Source of the DNA: Halomonas litopenaei | GTDB lineage: Bacteria > Pseudomonadota > Gammaproteobacteria > Pseudomonadales > Halomonadaceae | Assembly (NCBI RefSeq): GCF_017303055.1 | Contig: NZ_JAEKJT010000001.1 | Location: forward strand, 62,001 to 126,000 | Direction: 5' to 3' | DNA length: 64,000 nt | Part shown: positions 1 through 8,263 of the stretch, piece after piece | Layout of the letters: each line of letters starts with the position of its first letter | Numbering within the stretch: position 1 is the stretch's first letter | Notes under the pieces: generated by a model | Told to the model about the DNA's origin: nothing | Database searches by the model: none | Seen by the model: the letters and a program-made list of their open reading frames with translations, nothing else | Made by a program: the position numbers and the translations under genes

Positions 1-800
1 CCGCTGGCTTCGTATTGCAGTGCCCTGGCATCCATGGCGGTCAGGCGCTCCCGATAGACCTCCACGCCGGGGTCTTCGCGACAGCCCTGGGTCGGGCCGA
101 ACAGCGAACTGACCAGGCGGTCCGCGCCTTGGCCACTGGCGCCCAGATCAATACTCGGGTTGGCCTGGCAGAGCGCAATCTGGGTCACCATCTGCTTGAC
201 CGGCTCGACCTGAATCGGCCGCTGTTGGAGTATCCGCCAGATTTCGCTGATCAGCTCGTCGATGACGTGTTCGTAACCGACCCGGTTGGCCAGGTGCTGG
301 AACAGCGCGCGAGGGATCTGGGCCAGTCGTCCCTGGTTTTCCCGCTCCGCTTCGCTGGGGGCCGAGAACAGCAGCGGCAGGTTGATGGCCATGACCTGGG
401 TCAGATAGCGGTGAGCCCCTTCACTCGAGATCAAGGGGTGTCGGTACTGCTGCTTGGCCACTGCCAGCATACGCAGCTCGCTCAGCACCTCGATCACCAC
501 CAGCTGCGCGTCAGCACTCTTGAGCGAGTGGCTGGTCAGCGACGGGATGAGAATGTGGGGGTAGGCCCAGTCGGAACCGTCAAAGACACCGGCCTGCTCC
601 AGGCGCTGTGCTCGCGTTTCCAGCTGCGCACAACCATCGGGCTGCAGCAGCACCCGGCGGCAGCTGTCGAGCACACGGGGGAGCTTGCCTGGTTTGGCGA
701 ACGCGGCAGCGGCCTCAAGACCAGCGATGGCATCGTCCAACTTGACCAGCAGTCCCTTCAGCTTGTCGTTGTCGGTGGGGGAGATGTCAGGGGAGGTCAC
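1..800 (-). CDS. Conserved gammaproteobacterial protein of unknown function (3' end outside window)
   Basis: The frame is open from a GTG at 800 leftwards to the window edge (about 266 codons visible). An AGGAG lies just upstream of the GTG, and no ATG gives a comparable start. The visible part looks soluble and mostly helical; no signal peptide or catalytic motif is recognised. Conserved-looking stretches include PLLFSAPSEAE, EIWRILQQRPIQV and GQGADRLVSSLFGPTQGC. I recall similar proteins of unknown function in Halomonas-type genomes but cannot name a family. A long open frame on the + strand over the same bases is an antisense shadow. Confidence 0.75.
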   Translation of the reverse strand, partial: MTSPDISPTDNDKLKGLLVKLDDAIAGLEAAAAFAKPGKLPRVLDSCRRVLLQPDGCAQLETRAQRLEQAGVFDGSDWAYPHILIPSLTSHSLKSADAQLVVIEVLSELRMLAVAKQQYRHPLISSEGAHRYLTQVMAINLPLLFSAPSEAERENQGRLAQIPRALFQHLANRVGYEHVIDELISEIWRILQQRPIQVEPVKQMVTQIALCQANPSIDLGASGQGADRLVSSLFGPTQGCREDPGVEVYRERLTAMDARALQYEAS

Positions 801-889
801 TCCGGCTCCTGGGCGGTTGGTGGGCGAGGGCGTCTAGCCGTTCCGGTATGATGCGTGACGCTGGCGCAAATGTGCAACGCCGCCGCGTG

Positions 890-923
890 CCACGGTGTCG
901 TTGTGCAGGCATCGGCACCGTGG
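890..923. repeat. Perfect 8-bp inverted repeat between two minus-strand genes
   Basis: CCACGGTG at 890-897 and CACCGTGG at 916-923 form a perfect inverted repeat with an 18-base spacer. It lies between the ATP-grasp gene stop and the GTG of the next minus-strand gene. There is no T-run, so a terminator is unlikely; a regulator site or an mRNA hairpin is possible. Confidence 0.35.
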
Positions 924-980
924 ACGGGGGCGAGGGGCAATAACGCGTGGTGAGGCCTTTATGAACGGTTGGCCCGGCGC

Positions 981-2204
981 CTAGACGTAGTAGTCCTCGT
1001 CTTCCTGGGCTTTCAGCAGGTCTCGAAGGGTGTGCGCATCGTCACCCCGGAAGTACACCAGTCCCCAGTGGGTGCCAAAGGCGGTGCGCTTGGTCACCGT
1101 CTCTTCCAGGGGCGCAGTCAGTTCGTGGGACTCGAAGTAGGGGTGGTCCTCCACCGACTCCGGGATTTCCAGACGGCTGACCACACGGCGACGGGGATAA
1201 ACGCCAAAGCAGCCTGCGAATCCGTTGGCGTCGACCACCTCTTTGGGGAAGAAGTCCGCGACTTCCTCGGCCGTTGTCTTGGGGTCGAAGACCAGCATGC
1301 TGGCCTGATAGGCGTTGAAGCCGTAAACCCGCTCCAGCAGTTCGAACACCTTGAAGCCAGGGGGACGATAAGCCACTTCACCGAAGTACATCTCGCCGTC
1401 GCTGGTGACGAAGTATTCCGGGTGAATCAGGCCGAAGTCGATATCGAAGGCCTTGATCAGCTTTTCGATCTGTACCCGGATCTGCTCCCGGTAGCGCTCC
1501 AGCTCCGGTGAGGCCGGGACAAACACGGAGTAGCCCAAGGTCACGTATTCGGAAATGTTGAGGAATGCGATCTTGCCGTTGTGAATCCATGCCTCGACGG
1601 CGAACTCCCAGCCATCCAGGTGGGACTCCATCAGGACCGGGAATTCTTCCTCCGGGATGGTGTCCACCTCGTCTGGCGTGCGAATGACCCGATGCCCCAG
1701 GCAGCCCGCCTTGTCGAAGGCCTTGAGATGGATGGGGTCGTTGGGGTCGCCATCAAGCTTGAGCAAGGTCTGGTTGACGCGCTTGAGGAAGCGAATCACG
1801 TCCTGGTGATCGTGGGCCTCTTCGAAGATGCCGACGCGGATGCCCCCAAGCTGGGCGCGACGCTTCATCAGTGCCTTGTCGCGCAGCAGCAGCGACTGGC
1901 CGTAGAGGCGGGGGTTGTCCAGCAATACCGAGTTGATGGCGCCAGACCATTCGACCGTTTCCTCGAACAGCGGAATGGCGACGTCCACGCCCATGTCTCG
2001 CAAGGTCTCGGCGATTTCCATGGAGCGATCATTGAGTCGCTCAAAGTTCCAGGAGACATAGGGGATGTCGTGCTGCTTGCAGTAGTCCTCGGCCCAGTCC
2101 GGCGCCACCACAACGTAGCGGCGATCAAAGTTCTCGGCGGCTTCAATGGCATTCAAGCTCCAGCCGAGCAGGGCGATGTAGCCTTTATTAGGGTCCTTGT
2201 TCAT
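981..2204 (-). CDS. ATP-grasp domain protein (carboxylate-amine ligase type)
   Basis: 407 residues. The N-terminal part (GYIALLGWSLNAIEAAENF...) resembles the pre-ATP-grasp fold. It is followed by an ATP-grasp core with the acidic, metal-binding type segment FGLIHPEYFVTSDGEMYFGEVAYRPPG (given here in two parts: FGLIHPEYFV and GEMYFGEVAYRPPG). ATP-grasp enzymes join a carboxylate to an amine or thiol through an acyl-phosphate; the substrates here cannot be told. The start at 2204 is chosen because GGAGG lies 6-7 bases upstream; the frame extends 39 codons further without a better site. No partner gene is adjacent in the same operon apart from the unknown gene downstream. Confidence 0.8.
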   Translation of the reverse strand: MNKDPNKGYIALLGWSLNAIEAAENFDRRYVVVAPDWAEDYCKQHDIPYVSWNFERLNDRSMEIAETLRDMGVDVAIPLFEETVEWSGAINSVLLDNPRLYGQSLLLRDKALMKRRAQLGGIRVGIFEEAHDHQDVIRFLKRVNQTLLKLDGDPNDPIHLKAFDKAGCLGHRVIRTPDEVDTIPEEEFPVLMESHLDGWEFAVEAWIHNGKIAFLNISEYVTLGYSVFVPASPELERYREQIRVQIEKLIKAFDIDFGLIHPEYFVTSDGEMYFGEVAYRPPGFKVFELLERVYGFNAYQASMLVFDPKTTAEEVADFFPKEVVDANGFAGCFGVYPRRRVVSRLEIPESVEDHPYFESHELTAPLEETVTKRTAFGTHWGLVYFRGDDAHTLRDLLKAQEDEDYYV

Positions 2205-2393
2205 GCAGCGCCTCCTGTAACAGGCATGTAGGTGCGTGAGGTCGGAATCGTCGGTCGTCGTTATCCTCAAATGACGGTCCCCGGAAAGGTGTGCTCCCAG
2301 GCAATAAGAGGCTTTCACCATACAGCTTTAGGGGGGAAGTCTCACATATCGGCCGTCTTTAGGCCGGAAAGGCAAAGTCTACTGGGTTTACCC

Positions 2394-2422
2394 TTGTGGC
2401 CAAGGCGCGACCTTGGTATAGT
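2394..2422 (+). promoter_or_regulatory. Sigma70 promoter for the SRP RNA transcript
   Basis: TTGTGG (2394-2399), a 17-base spacer and TATAGT (2417-2422) form a near-consensus promoter. Transcription would start near 2430 and run through a structured leader into the SRP RNA. Confidence 0.65.
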
Positions 2423-2456
2423 GCACGCGCTCTGAGGCAAGAGGCTGATTTCGAAG

Positions 2457-2506
2457 GTCTTGTCCTTGAGGTGTTCACCAAAAGAGTACCTCTTGAAAGG
2501 CAAGAC
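2457..2506 (+). other. Hairpin in the 5' leader of the SRP RNA precursor
   Basis: GTCTTG (2457-2462) pairs with CAAGAC (2501-2506), and inside it GAGGT (2468-2472) pairs with ACCTC (2488-2492). The structure sits between the promoter and the mature SRP RNA, so it would lie in the precursor and be removed by processing. It could also be a small independent RNA. Confidence 0.4.
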
Positions 2507-2569
2507 GAGAGAGTTCAGCATGCCAGCGCTTCAGGCACAGGCAGTAGAGTCGTTACTCTGCCTCGCTGT

Positions 2570-2680
2570 GGTGGCCCCGTCGGTCCTCCCGCAACGCTAG
2601 ACCGCAAACCCCGCCAGGCCCGGAAGGGAGCAACGGTAGTGGTGGACGCGTGTGCCGGGATGTGGCTGTCGGGGCCGCCT
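2570..2680 (+). ncRNA. ffs: 4.5S RNA, small bacterial SRP RNA
   Basis: The conserved domain IV is present: CCAGGCCCGGAAGGGAGCA (symmetric and asymmetric loops with the GGAA tetraloop), followed by GTGTGCCGGGATGTGGCTG as in E. coli 4.5S RNA. The 5' strand GGTGGCCCCG and the 3' strand CGGGGCCGCC close the long hairpin with one wobble pair. The RNA binds Ffh and targets nascent membrane proteins to FtsY and the Sec translocon. In many gammaproteobacteria ffs sits just upstream of dnaX; here dnaX is 8 kb away. Ends are set by pairing and may be off by a few bases. Confidence 0.95.
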
Positions 2681-3100
2681 CCATTTCAGGCCTCCATCTT
2701 TGATGATTCGCAGGTTTTCCCCTCTTTGACCCGCAGTGGTACAACGAGGTGGTACAACGATGCCCGAATCAGCGCCTTCCTCTGTTGAAAAGCCAAAAGA
2801 CCAACATTCTCTGAAGCCCTGCCCATCAAAGCCTCGGCCATTTTCTCGGTAGCGCAAGAGCCCCAGCATGCTCTACCTGTTTAGATCCCCGTCATGGGGG
2901 CTGGTACTGTCGCGTTGTTGTGCCTCTACGGGCAAGGGCGGCCATCGGCAAGACCGAGATTCGACGTTCGCTGAGGACTACTGGCCAATGCTCATGCTCA
3001 GCGGTATGCATGGGGGCAAAGGCACCCCTCCTGACGCTGGCGATAGCCGGCGAGGCTCAGAAGGGGGCATGTCAGGTATGGCCCTGGTGGGGCGGGAGAA
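2681..3100. other. Intergenic stretch with no supported gene
   Basis: This 420-base stretch separates ffs from a convergent minus-strand gene. It contains a 12-base tandem repeat, GTGGTACAACGA, starting at 2737 and 2750. A 30-codon open frame starts at ATG 2760, but it has no ribosome site and no recognisable sequence. I see no tRNA or clear terminator. Confidence 0.5.
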
Positions 3101-4063
3101 TCAGCGAATCTCGCGGTCGAGGGCGAAGTAGTCGTCTGACTTGAGCTTTTGAATTTCTGCCGAGAGGGTAGTGCCCTCGTTACGGGCCAGCAGCACACTC
3201 GCCACGGCACTCAGCGAGCACAGGACTTCCTTGCACTCGGTACGAGTCCGCTGGATCGACTGACGCGCCAACAGCAGGCACATGGCCTGTGGTCGAGCGG
3301 GGTGTTTCAGCAGGCTCCCGTAGAGGTTGCCGATGACCTGGCCGCTTAGCTCGCGGTCCTGAATTTCCCGATTGTCGTACTCCCGGTAAAAGGCCTCTTC
3401 CTGACCATCGGGAATAAAGTAGTGGGTGAAGTCCTTGTAGTCTGGATCGTAGGCGATGCTACTGACGGCGTTGACCAGCTTTTTCTTGATCTCGGGGTGC
3501 TGAGCGTCATCCTCATCGGTGGCCTGCAGCTCTGCCGCCAGGGCCACGGCGGTCTCGAGTTCACGCATCAGGTGAGCGTAGCCGGAGTTGATTTCGTCGT
3601 GGCAGCGGGCGATGTCATCAAAGTCCCGCTTGACGCTGGCGACCATCTCGTCTCCTTCGGGTAAGCTTCCGAGCACGGGAAACAGCAGATACTTGTGAAC
3701 GTGGCAGCTCTCGTAGTAGCGAGACACCTCGCCCTTGAAGTCCTGGAGGTCGCTGCTGACATCCTGCAGGTAGCTGTCATTGTTCTCGATATGCCGTTGC
3801 ACGGCATCGACGCCATCCTGCTTCCACAGCCGATTCAATCGACGCTCGATCTTGCCAGCGATAGTGATCATGCTGTTGAAGTCTTTTGACAGCTGAATGG
3901 TGGTTTCCTGAACCTTGGTGACCGCGATGGCGCGCGCCTGGTCATTGATGCCGACCTCTCTGGCCATGCGGCGTTGGCGATGGTTATCCAGGGTCCAGGA
4001 GACAAAGGCACCGAGAATCGCCAGGCTGGTGGCGATGTCCACGCCGATCGAGAAGTTTTCCAC
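3101..4063 (-). CDS. Membrane-anchored protein of unknown function
   Basis: 320 residues if translation starts at GTG 4063, which has AGGA about 9 bases upstream. The frame is open further up to 4291, but that part (Pro/Arg/Ser-rich) looks non-coding. Residues 6-25 (IGVDIATSLAILGAFVSWTL) form one membrane segment. The rest is a charged, helical, coiled-coil-like cytoplasmic or periplasmic domain (MITIAGKIERRLNRLW, DVSSDLQDFKGEV). No enzyme motif is visible. It stands alone, divergent from the aldo/keto reductase and convergent with ffs. The start is less certain than the gene itself. Confidence 0.65.
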   Translation of the reverse strand: MENFSIGVDIATSLAILGAFVSWTLDNHRQRRMAREVGINDQARAIAVTKVQETTIQLSKDFNSMITIAGKIERRLNRLWKQDGVDAVQRHIENNDSYLQDVSSDLQDFKGEVSRYYESCHVHKYLLFPVLGSLPEGDEMVASVKRDFDDIARCHDEINSGYAHLMRELETAVALAAELQATDEDDAQHPEIKKKLVNAVSSIAYDPDYKDFTHYFIPDGQEEAFYREYDNREIQDRELSGQVIGNLYGSLLKHPARPQAMCLLLARQSIQRTRTECKEVLCSLSAVASVLLARNEGTTLSAEIQKLKSDDYFALDREIR

Positions 4064-4202
4064 TGCGTTGCTATCCTTTGGTGGGGGTTCGTTTTTTTTC
4101 TGTTGGAGGCGCGTTATCTTCGTCGGGCACAGGGCGTTGCCGATGCTTCGCTGATCCTGGGGGCCGTGGGACGTGTCTGTTGCGCGACAGCCATATGGTA
4201 GG

Positions 4203-4218
4203 GGCGAAATGATTCGCC
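4203..4218. promoter_or_regulatory. Palindrome upstream of the aldo/keto reductase
   Basis: GGCGAA and TTCGCC flank a 4-base centre (4203-4218) in the 226-base divergent intergenic region. The position suits a regulator binding site for either gene; no regulator is identified. Confidence 0.3.
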
Positions 4219-4289
4219 TAGAAGGATTAATATCAGCATCGTACGATGAGCGTTCTGTTACCTTTTCATGACCAATCCATGGAGCCGAC

Positions 4290-5300
4290 ATGTCTTACGT
4301 GGTTCAGCGCCTTGCCCGCTTGAGTGCACCAGCGATCGGTCTGGGCTGTATGAACGTCTCCCATGCCTACGGCAGTCCCTTGCCGGAGGCCCGTGCGGTA
4401 GAGGTGATTCGTGAGGCATTCGACGCCGGATATCGGCACTTCGATACCGCCACGCTTTACGGCAAGACACGCAATGAGCAGGTCGTGGGGCAGGCGCTGA
4501 AGGGACTGCGAGAAGAGGTCTTTCTTGCCAGCAAATGCGGCATGGCCTTCGATGCATCGATTGGCGCCAAGCGCATCGACGGACGCCCAGAGACTCTGCG
4601 ACGCCAGTGCGAGCAGAGCCTCGCACGGCTCGGTACGGATCATCTGGATCTCTACTACCTCCATCGGCTGGATCGCCAGGTGCCGGTGGAGGAGAGTGTC
4701 GGGGAGCTGGGGCGGCTTGAGCAGGAAGGCAAGATTGGCGGGGTAGGCTTGTCCGAGGTATCCGCCACGACGCTTCGGCGTGCCCAGGCGGAGCATCCGG
4801 TGGCGGCGGTCCAGTCCGAGTATTCGCTGTGGACGCGAAACCCCGAGATTGCACTGCTCGACGCCTGTCGCGAGGCTGGCACGGTGCTGGTGGCCTTCAG
4901 CCCGCTGGGACGTGCCTTCCTCACCGGTCGCCTACGCCATCCTGAGGACCTGGAAGAGGGCGATATGCGGCGTGGCATGCCGCGCTTCTCCAGCGCCAAC
5001 TATGCACACAACCTGTCGCTGCTGACGTCTTTTGAAGATATCGCCATGCAGCAGGGCTGCACCCCTGCGCAGCTTGCGCTGGCATGGCTGAGAGGTCAGG
5101 GGGCGGATGTCATCCCGATCCCGGGTTCCCGTGACCCGTCGCATCAGCGAGAAAATCTGGCCGCCGAGGCGCTGAGCCTGGATGCAGGCGTGCTCGCCTT
5201 GCTCAACGCCATGCTGACCCCCGACCAGGTAGCAGGGCGACGCTACAGTGACGTCCAGCAGGCCGATATCGATACTGAGGAATTCGATCCTGCCGGCTGA
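4290..5300 (+). CDS. Aldo/keto reductase
   Basis: 336 residues with the (beta/alpha)8 family signatures. The NAD(P)H-dependent catalytic tetrad is visible as D52 and Y57 (FDTATLYG), K82 (LASKCG) and H125 (YYLHRLD). The GVGLSEVS, QSEYSLWTR and IPIPGSRDPSHQRENL segments match the AKR family that includes YajO/YakC-like enzymes. The enzyme would reduce a carbonyl compound or aldehyde in the cytoplasm; the substrate is unknown. The start has GGAG 6 bases upstream. It is followed by 20-bp repeats and an aldehyde dehydrogenase gene on the same strand, about 270 bases on, so a shared role in aldehyde handling is possible but not shown. Confidence 0.9.
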   Translation: MSYVVQRLARLSAPAIGLGCMNVSHAYGSPLPEARAVEVIREAFDAGYRHFDTATLYGKTRNEQVVGQALKGLREEVFLASKCGMAFDASIGAKRIDGRPETLRRQCEQSLARLGTDHLDLYYLHRLDRQVPVEESVGELGRLEQEGKIGGVGLSEVSATTLRRAQAEHPVAAVQSEYSLWTRNPEIALLDACREAGTVLVAFSPLGRAFLTGRLRHPEDLEEGDMRRGMPRFSSANYAHNLSLLTSFEDIAMQQGCTPAQLALAWLRGQGADVIPIPGSRDPSHQRENLAAEALSLDAGVLALLNAMLTPDQVAGRRYSDVQQADIDTEEFDPAG

Positions 5301-5326
5301 CCTGAGCGGCGTGATGGTGAAGGCCG

Positions 5327-5386
5327 GTGCCAGGTTCACAAGGTCTATGCCAGGTTCAGAGGGTTTATACCAAGTTCAAGAGTATT
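5327..5386 (+). repeat. Three imperfect 20-bp direct repeats upstream of the aldehyde dehydrogenase
   Basis: Units of exactly 20 bases start at 5327, 5347 and 5367, with shared core TGCCAGGTTCA (third copy TACCAAGTTCA). The spacing of about two helical turns puts the copies on one face of the DNA. They lie about 190 bases before the dehydrogenase start. Regulator binding is an inference. Confidence 0.5.
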
Positions 5387-5571
5387 GTCTGGCGGCGGCG
5401 TCGAACTCTGGTGGATTCGACCTGTCAACGCCACAAGGCCCCGGCTATGCTGTTGGGTCTTGATATCACTAGAGCGCTTCTGGTCTAGCGTCGGATAGCT
5501 CGGTTCACGGTTAACACAGATCTCTTTTACCCCAAGTCATTACCAACACCACGTTGAAAGGAGAAGCCTCA

Positions 5572-6942
5572 ATGAGTCACTACAAGGTCACCAACCCCGC
5601 CACGGGAGAGGTAGAGGCGACCTATCCGGATGCCAGCGACGCCCAGATTGCTGAGGCTGTCGAACTGGCCCAGCAAGCCTATCTGGCATGGCGTGGCGTC
5701 ACCCCGGCTGAGCGTGCAGCCCTGCTCCACCGTGTGGCTGACCTGCATGAGGAACGTCGTGATGCGCTGGCGGACATTATCGTGCGTGAGATGGGTAAGC
5801 CGAAGTCCCAGGCGTTGGGAGAGATGTCGGTCGTAGTCGATATCTATCGTTACTACGCCGACAATGGTCCGGCCTGGCTCGAGCCAGAGCCCATCGTGAC
5901 GGCAGGCGCCAAGGCCGAAGTGCGCAAGCAGGGTCTGGGCGTGCTGTTGGGCATCATGCCCTGGAATTTCCCGTACTATCAGGTGGCGCGGTTTGCCGCC
6001 CCTAACGTGCTCAATGGCAATACCATCCTGCTGAAACATGCGCCCCAGTGCCCCGAGTCGGCCAAGGCCATCGAAGACATTTTCCACGAAGCAGGGGCGC
6101 CGAAAGGTCTCTACACCAATCTGTATGCCAGCAACGAGCAGGTTGGTGAGCTGATCGGGGACAGTCGCGTGCAGGGCGTGTCGCTGACCGGTTCGGAGCG
6201 AGCGGGTGCCGCAGTGGCCGAGCAAGCTGGTCGTCAGCTCAAGAAGGTCGTACTGGAGCTAGGTGGCTCCGATCCCTTCCTGGTACTGCCCGATGCCGAC
6301 CTGGATCAGGCGGTCAAGCAGGCGGTGCAGGGACGTTTCGGTAACTGCGGCCAGGCCTGCAACGCGGCCAAGCGGATCATTGTTGATGCCTCGGTGCATG
6401 ACGAGTTTCTGGCGGCCTTCCGTCAGGCGGTCGAGAACATCAAGGTCGGTGATCCGATGGCGGATGACACCGTGATGGGACCGATGTCCTCCCAGCAGGC
6501 GCTGGAGAACCTTGATGCCCAGGTGCAGGATGCCGTCAGCCAAGGCGCCACCTTGGTGACCGGTGGCAAGCGCCTGGACAAGGCGGGCGCCTGGTACGCG
6601 CCCACCCTGCTGACCGGGGTGACCCGGGACATGCGTATCTTCCAGGAAGAGCTGTTCGGACCGGTCGCCGTGGTCTATCGCGCTGCTGACCTGGAAGAGG
6701 CCATCGACCTGGCCAACGACACGCCCTACGGACTGGGCGCGGTGATCCAGACCACCAATCCCGAGGCGGCGCTGGACCTGGCCAACCGCCTGGAAGTGGG
6801 CATGGTGCACATCAACGAGCCGCCCGGCAGCGAGGCTGAGCTTCCGTTCGGTGGGGTCAAGCGCTCTGGCTTCGGGCGTGAGCTTGGCAAGGATGGCATG
6901 GACGAGTTCGTCAACCGCCAGATGGTGAAGATGGCGCGTTGA
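5572..6942 (+). CDS. NAD-dependent succinate-semialdehyde dehydrogenase-type aldehyde dehydrogenase
   Basis: 456 residues, the length of the short Sad/YneI-type enzymes. It oxidises an aldehyde to an acid with NAD(P)+ through a thiohemiacetal on the catalytic cysteine. C263 (GNCGQAC) and the general base E229 (VVLELGGSDPF) are present, as is the nucleotide-binding SLTGSERAGAAV. MPWNFPYYQVARF is typical of the succinate-semialdehyde subgroup (4-aminobutyrate degradation), though related aldehydes are possible. AAAGGAG lies 8 bases before ATG 5572; an in-frame TTG at 5554 lies upstream of that site and is rejected. A strong terminator follows. Confidence 0.9.
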   Translation: MSHYKVTNPATGEVEATYPDASDAQIAEAVELAQQAYLAWRGVTPAERAALLHRVADLHEERRDALADIIVREMGKPKSQALGEMSVVVDIYRYYADNGPAWLEPEPIVTAGAKAEVRKQGLGVLLGIMPWNFPYYQVARFAAPNVLNGNTILLKHAPQCPESAKAIEDIFHEAGAPKGLYTNLYASNEQVGELIGDSRVQGVSLTGSERAGAAVAEQAGRQLKKVVLELGGSDPFLVLPDADLDQAVKQAVQGRFGNCGQACNAAKRIIVDASVHDEFLAAFRQAVENIKVGDPMADDTVMGPMSSQQALENLDAQVQDAVSQGATLVTGGKRLDKAGAWYAPTLLTGVTRDMRIFQEELFGPVAVVYRAADLEEAIDLANDTPYGLGAVIQTTNPEAALDLANRLEVGMVHINEPPGSEAELPFGGVKRSGFGRELGKDGMDEFVNRQMVKMAR

Positions 6943-7013
6943 GCGTTCTGTCCTGAACCATCCTGCGCTGTCACGCGCGAAGGAGCGTGAGGCAGCGTGA
7001 GGCAGCCGCCTCT

Positions 7014-7052
7014 CAGGCCCCGTCGAGCTAACTGGCTCGACGGGGCCTGTTT
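7014..7052 (+). terminator. Intrinsic terminator after the aldehyde dehydrogenase
   Basis: A perfect 15-bp stem (7014-7028 with 7035-7049) with a 6-base loop is followed by TTT. The stem is GC-rich. Confidence 0.75.
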
Positions 7053-7061
7053 ACTAGGAGC

Positions 7062-7117
7062 CTGCTGACAGGGGGCTGCTGACAGGGGGCTGCTGACAGG
7101 GGGCTGCTGACAGGGAC
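7062..7117 (+). repeat. Four tandem 14-bp repeats
   Basis: CTGCTGACAGGGGG is repeated at 7062, 7076 and 7090, and the fourth copy at 7104 ends GGGAC. It starts 10 bases after the terminator and is not coding on either strand as far as I can see. Copy number may vary between strains. Confidence 0.7.
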
Positions 7118-7364
7118 TGTTGATACGGAGCGCATGTGCAGGATGTGTCGCTGGGGTGACGGGTGTAGGGTGCAAGGAAGGACCCGGGCTCCCCCTTGGC
7201 GTCAAGAGTGCGGCGCAGCGGTTGCCGGAGGCGGTTAGGGTGAACCTGGCTGCACCGGAGATTCAGGCTCCAGTGATGAGCCCGTTCACGCAGCTTGCGG
7301 GGAACCTCATCGCGCTGGAGTATTCCAACGAAGACACGGTTGTCTCACGACCAAGGAGAGCGTC

Positions 7365-8090
7365 ATGAATGCCAAGTTCCTGCTGGACCAGCTGATGAAA
7401 CAGGCGGGCGGAGGATCTTCATCGTCCGGGTCTTCGCGCGGTGGCTTCGATGTACAGGGGTTGATCAATAGCGTGTCGTCCCAGCTGTCGGGCGGATCGT
7501 CCTCCCGCGGGGGGATGGACATGAAAAGCCTGTTGGGAGGTGGTGCGCTGGGCATGCTGATGGGCTCCAAGCGGGGACGCAGCATGGGTGGCAAGGCGAT
7601 CAAGTACGGTGCCATTGCAGGAGTCGGCATGCTGGCATGGAAGGCGTGGCAGGCATCCCGTTCCGGAAGTACCGATGCGACTCACACAGCGTCGGCTCAG
7701 GAAGGCGCCCCACTGGAGGAGCTCAATGGGGCGGCTCAAGAACAGCGTAGTCTCGAGGTGTTGCAGGCCGTGATCATGGCGGCGCGCGCCGATGGCCATA
7801 TTGACGCTCAGGAGCGCGCCCTGATCAGCGAACAGATGCAGCAGCTAGGGGCGGATGACGAGCTGCATGCCTGGGTCGAGCAGCAGCTCACGGCTCCGCT
7901 GGATGCCGAGGCACTGGCTCGCCAGGCAGATTCTCCGCAGGCTGCCAGAGAAATGTACCTGGCCAGCGCCGCCGTGATCGATGAGCAGAATGCCATGGAG
8001 CGGGCCTGGCTGGAGGAGTTGGGTACGGCTCTGGGGCTGGACGAGTCGATGCGGCGTGAGCTGGAGCGGCAGCTGGAAAGCCTGAACTGA
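7365..8090 (+). CDS. DUF533 / YebE-type inner membrane protein with TerB-like domain
   Basis: 241 residues. The Gly/Ser-rich N-terminus (residues 15-50) leads into a glycine-rich hydrophobic segment around residues 57-90 (GALGMLMGS, GAIAGVGMLAW). A helical C-terminal domain of the TerB-like type follows (VLQAVIMAARADGHIDAQERALI, in two parts VLQAVIMAARADGHID and AQERALI). DUF533 proteins are inner-membrane associated and of unknown function. The start has AAGGAG in front. Monocistronic by position. Confidence 0.85.
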   Translation: MNAKFLLDQLMKQAGGGSSSSGSSRGGFDVQGLINSVSSQLSGGSSSRGGMDMKSLLGGGALGMLMGSKRGRSMGGKAIKYGAIAGVGMLAWKAWQASRSGSTDATHTASAQEGAPLEELNGAAQEQRSLEVLQAVIMAARADGHIDAQERALISEQMQQLGADDELHAWVEQQLTAPLDAEALARQADSPQAAREMYLASAAVIDEQNAMERAWLEELGTALGLDESMRRELERQLESLN

Positions 8091-8263
8091 CGGCCTGACC
8101 TGCTTCTGCGATCAGCGATTCGCGTTTGCTATCAGCGCCCGACCGCTTGCCACTGCAACGGGTCGGGCGTTGCTTTACCCTCCGATGTCTTGCCTTCCAC
8201 GGTGTGCGCTGGGCTCACACCGCAGAACAGTGAGCTCACCCGATCATAAGGATAAGGTTTTCC

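Noticed and set aside
15..851. 278-codon open frame on the + strand
   Set aside because: Antisense to the conserved minus-strand protein starting at GTG 800; composition is typical of a high-GC shadow.
2760..2852. 30-codon frame after the SRP RNA
   Set aside because: No ribosome site or similarity; Pro/Ser/Lys-rich tail only.
4258..4854. 198-codon minus-strand frame
   Set aside because: Antisense to the aldo/keto reductase.
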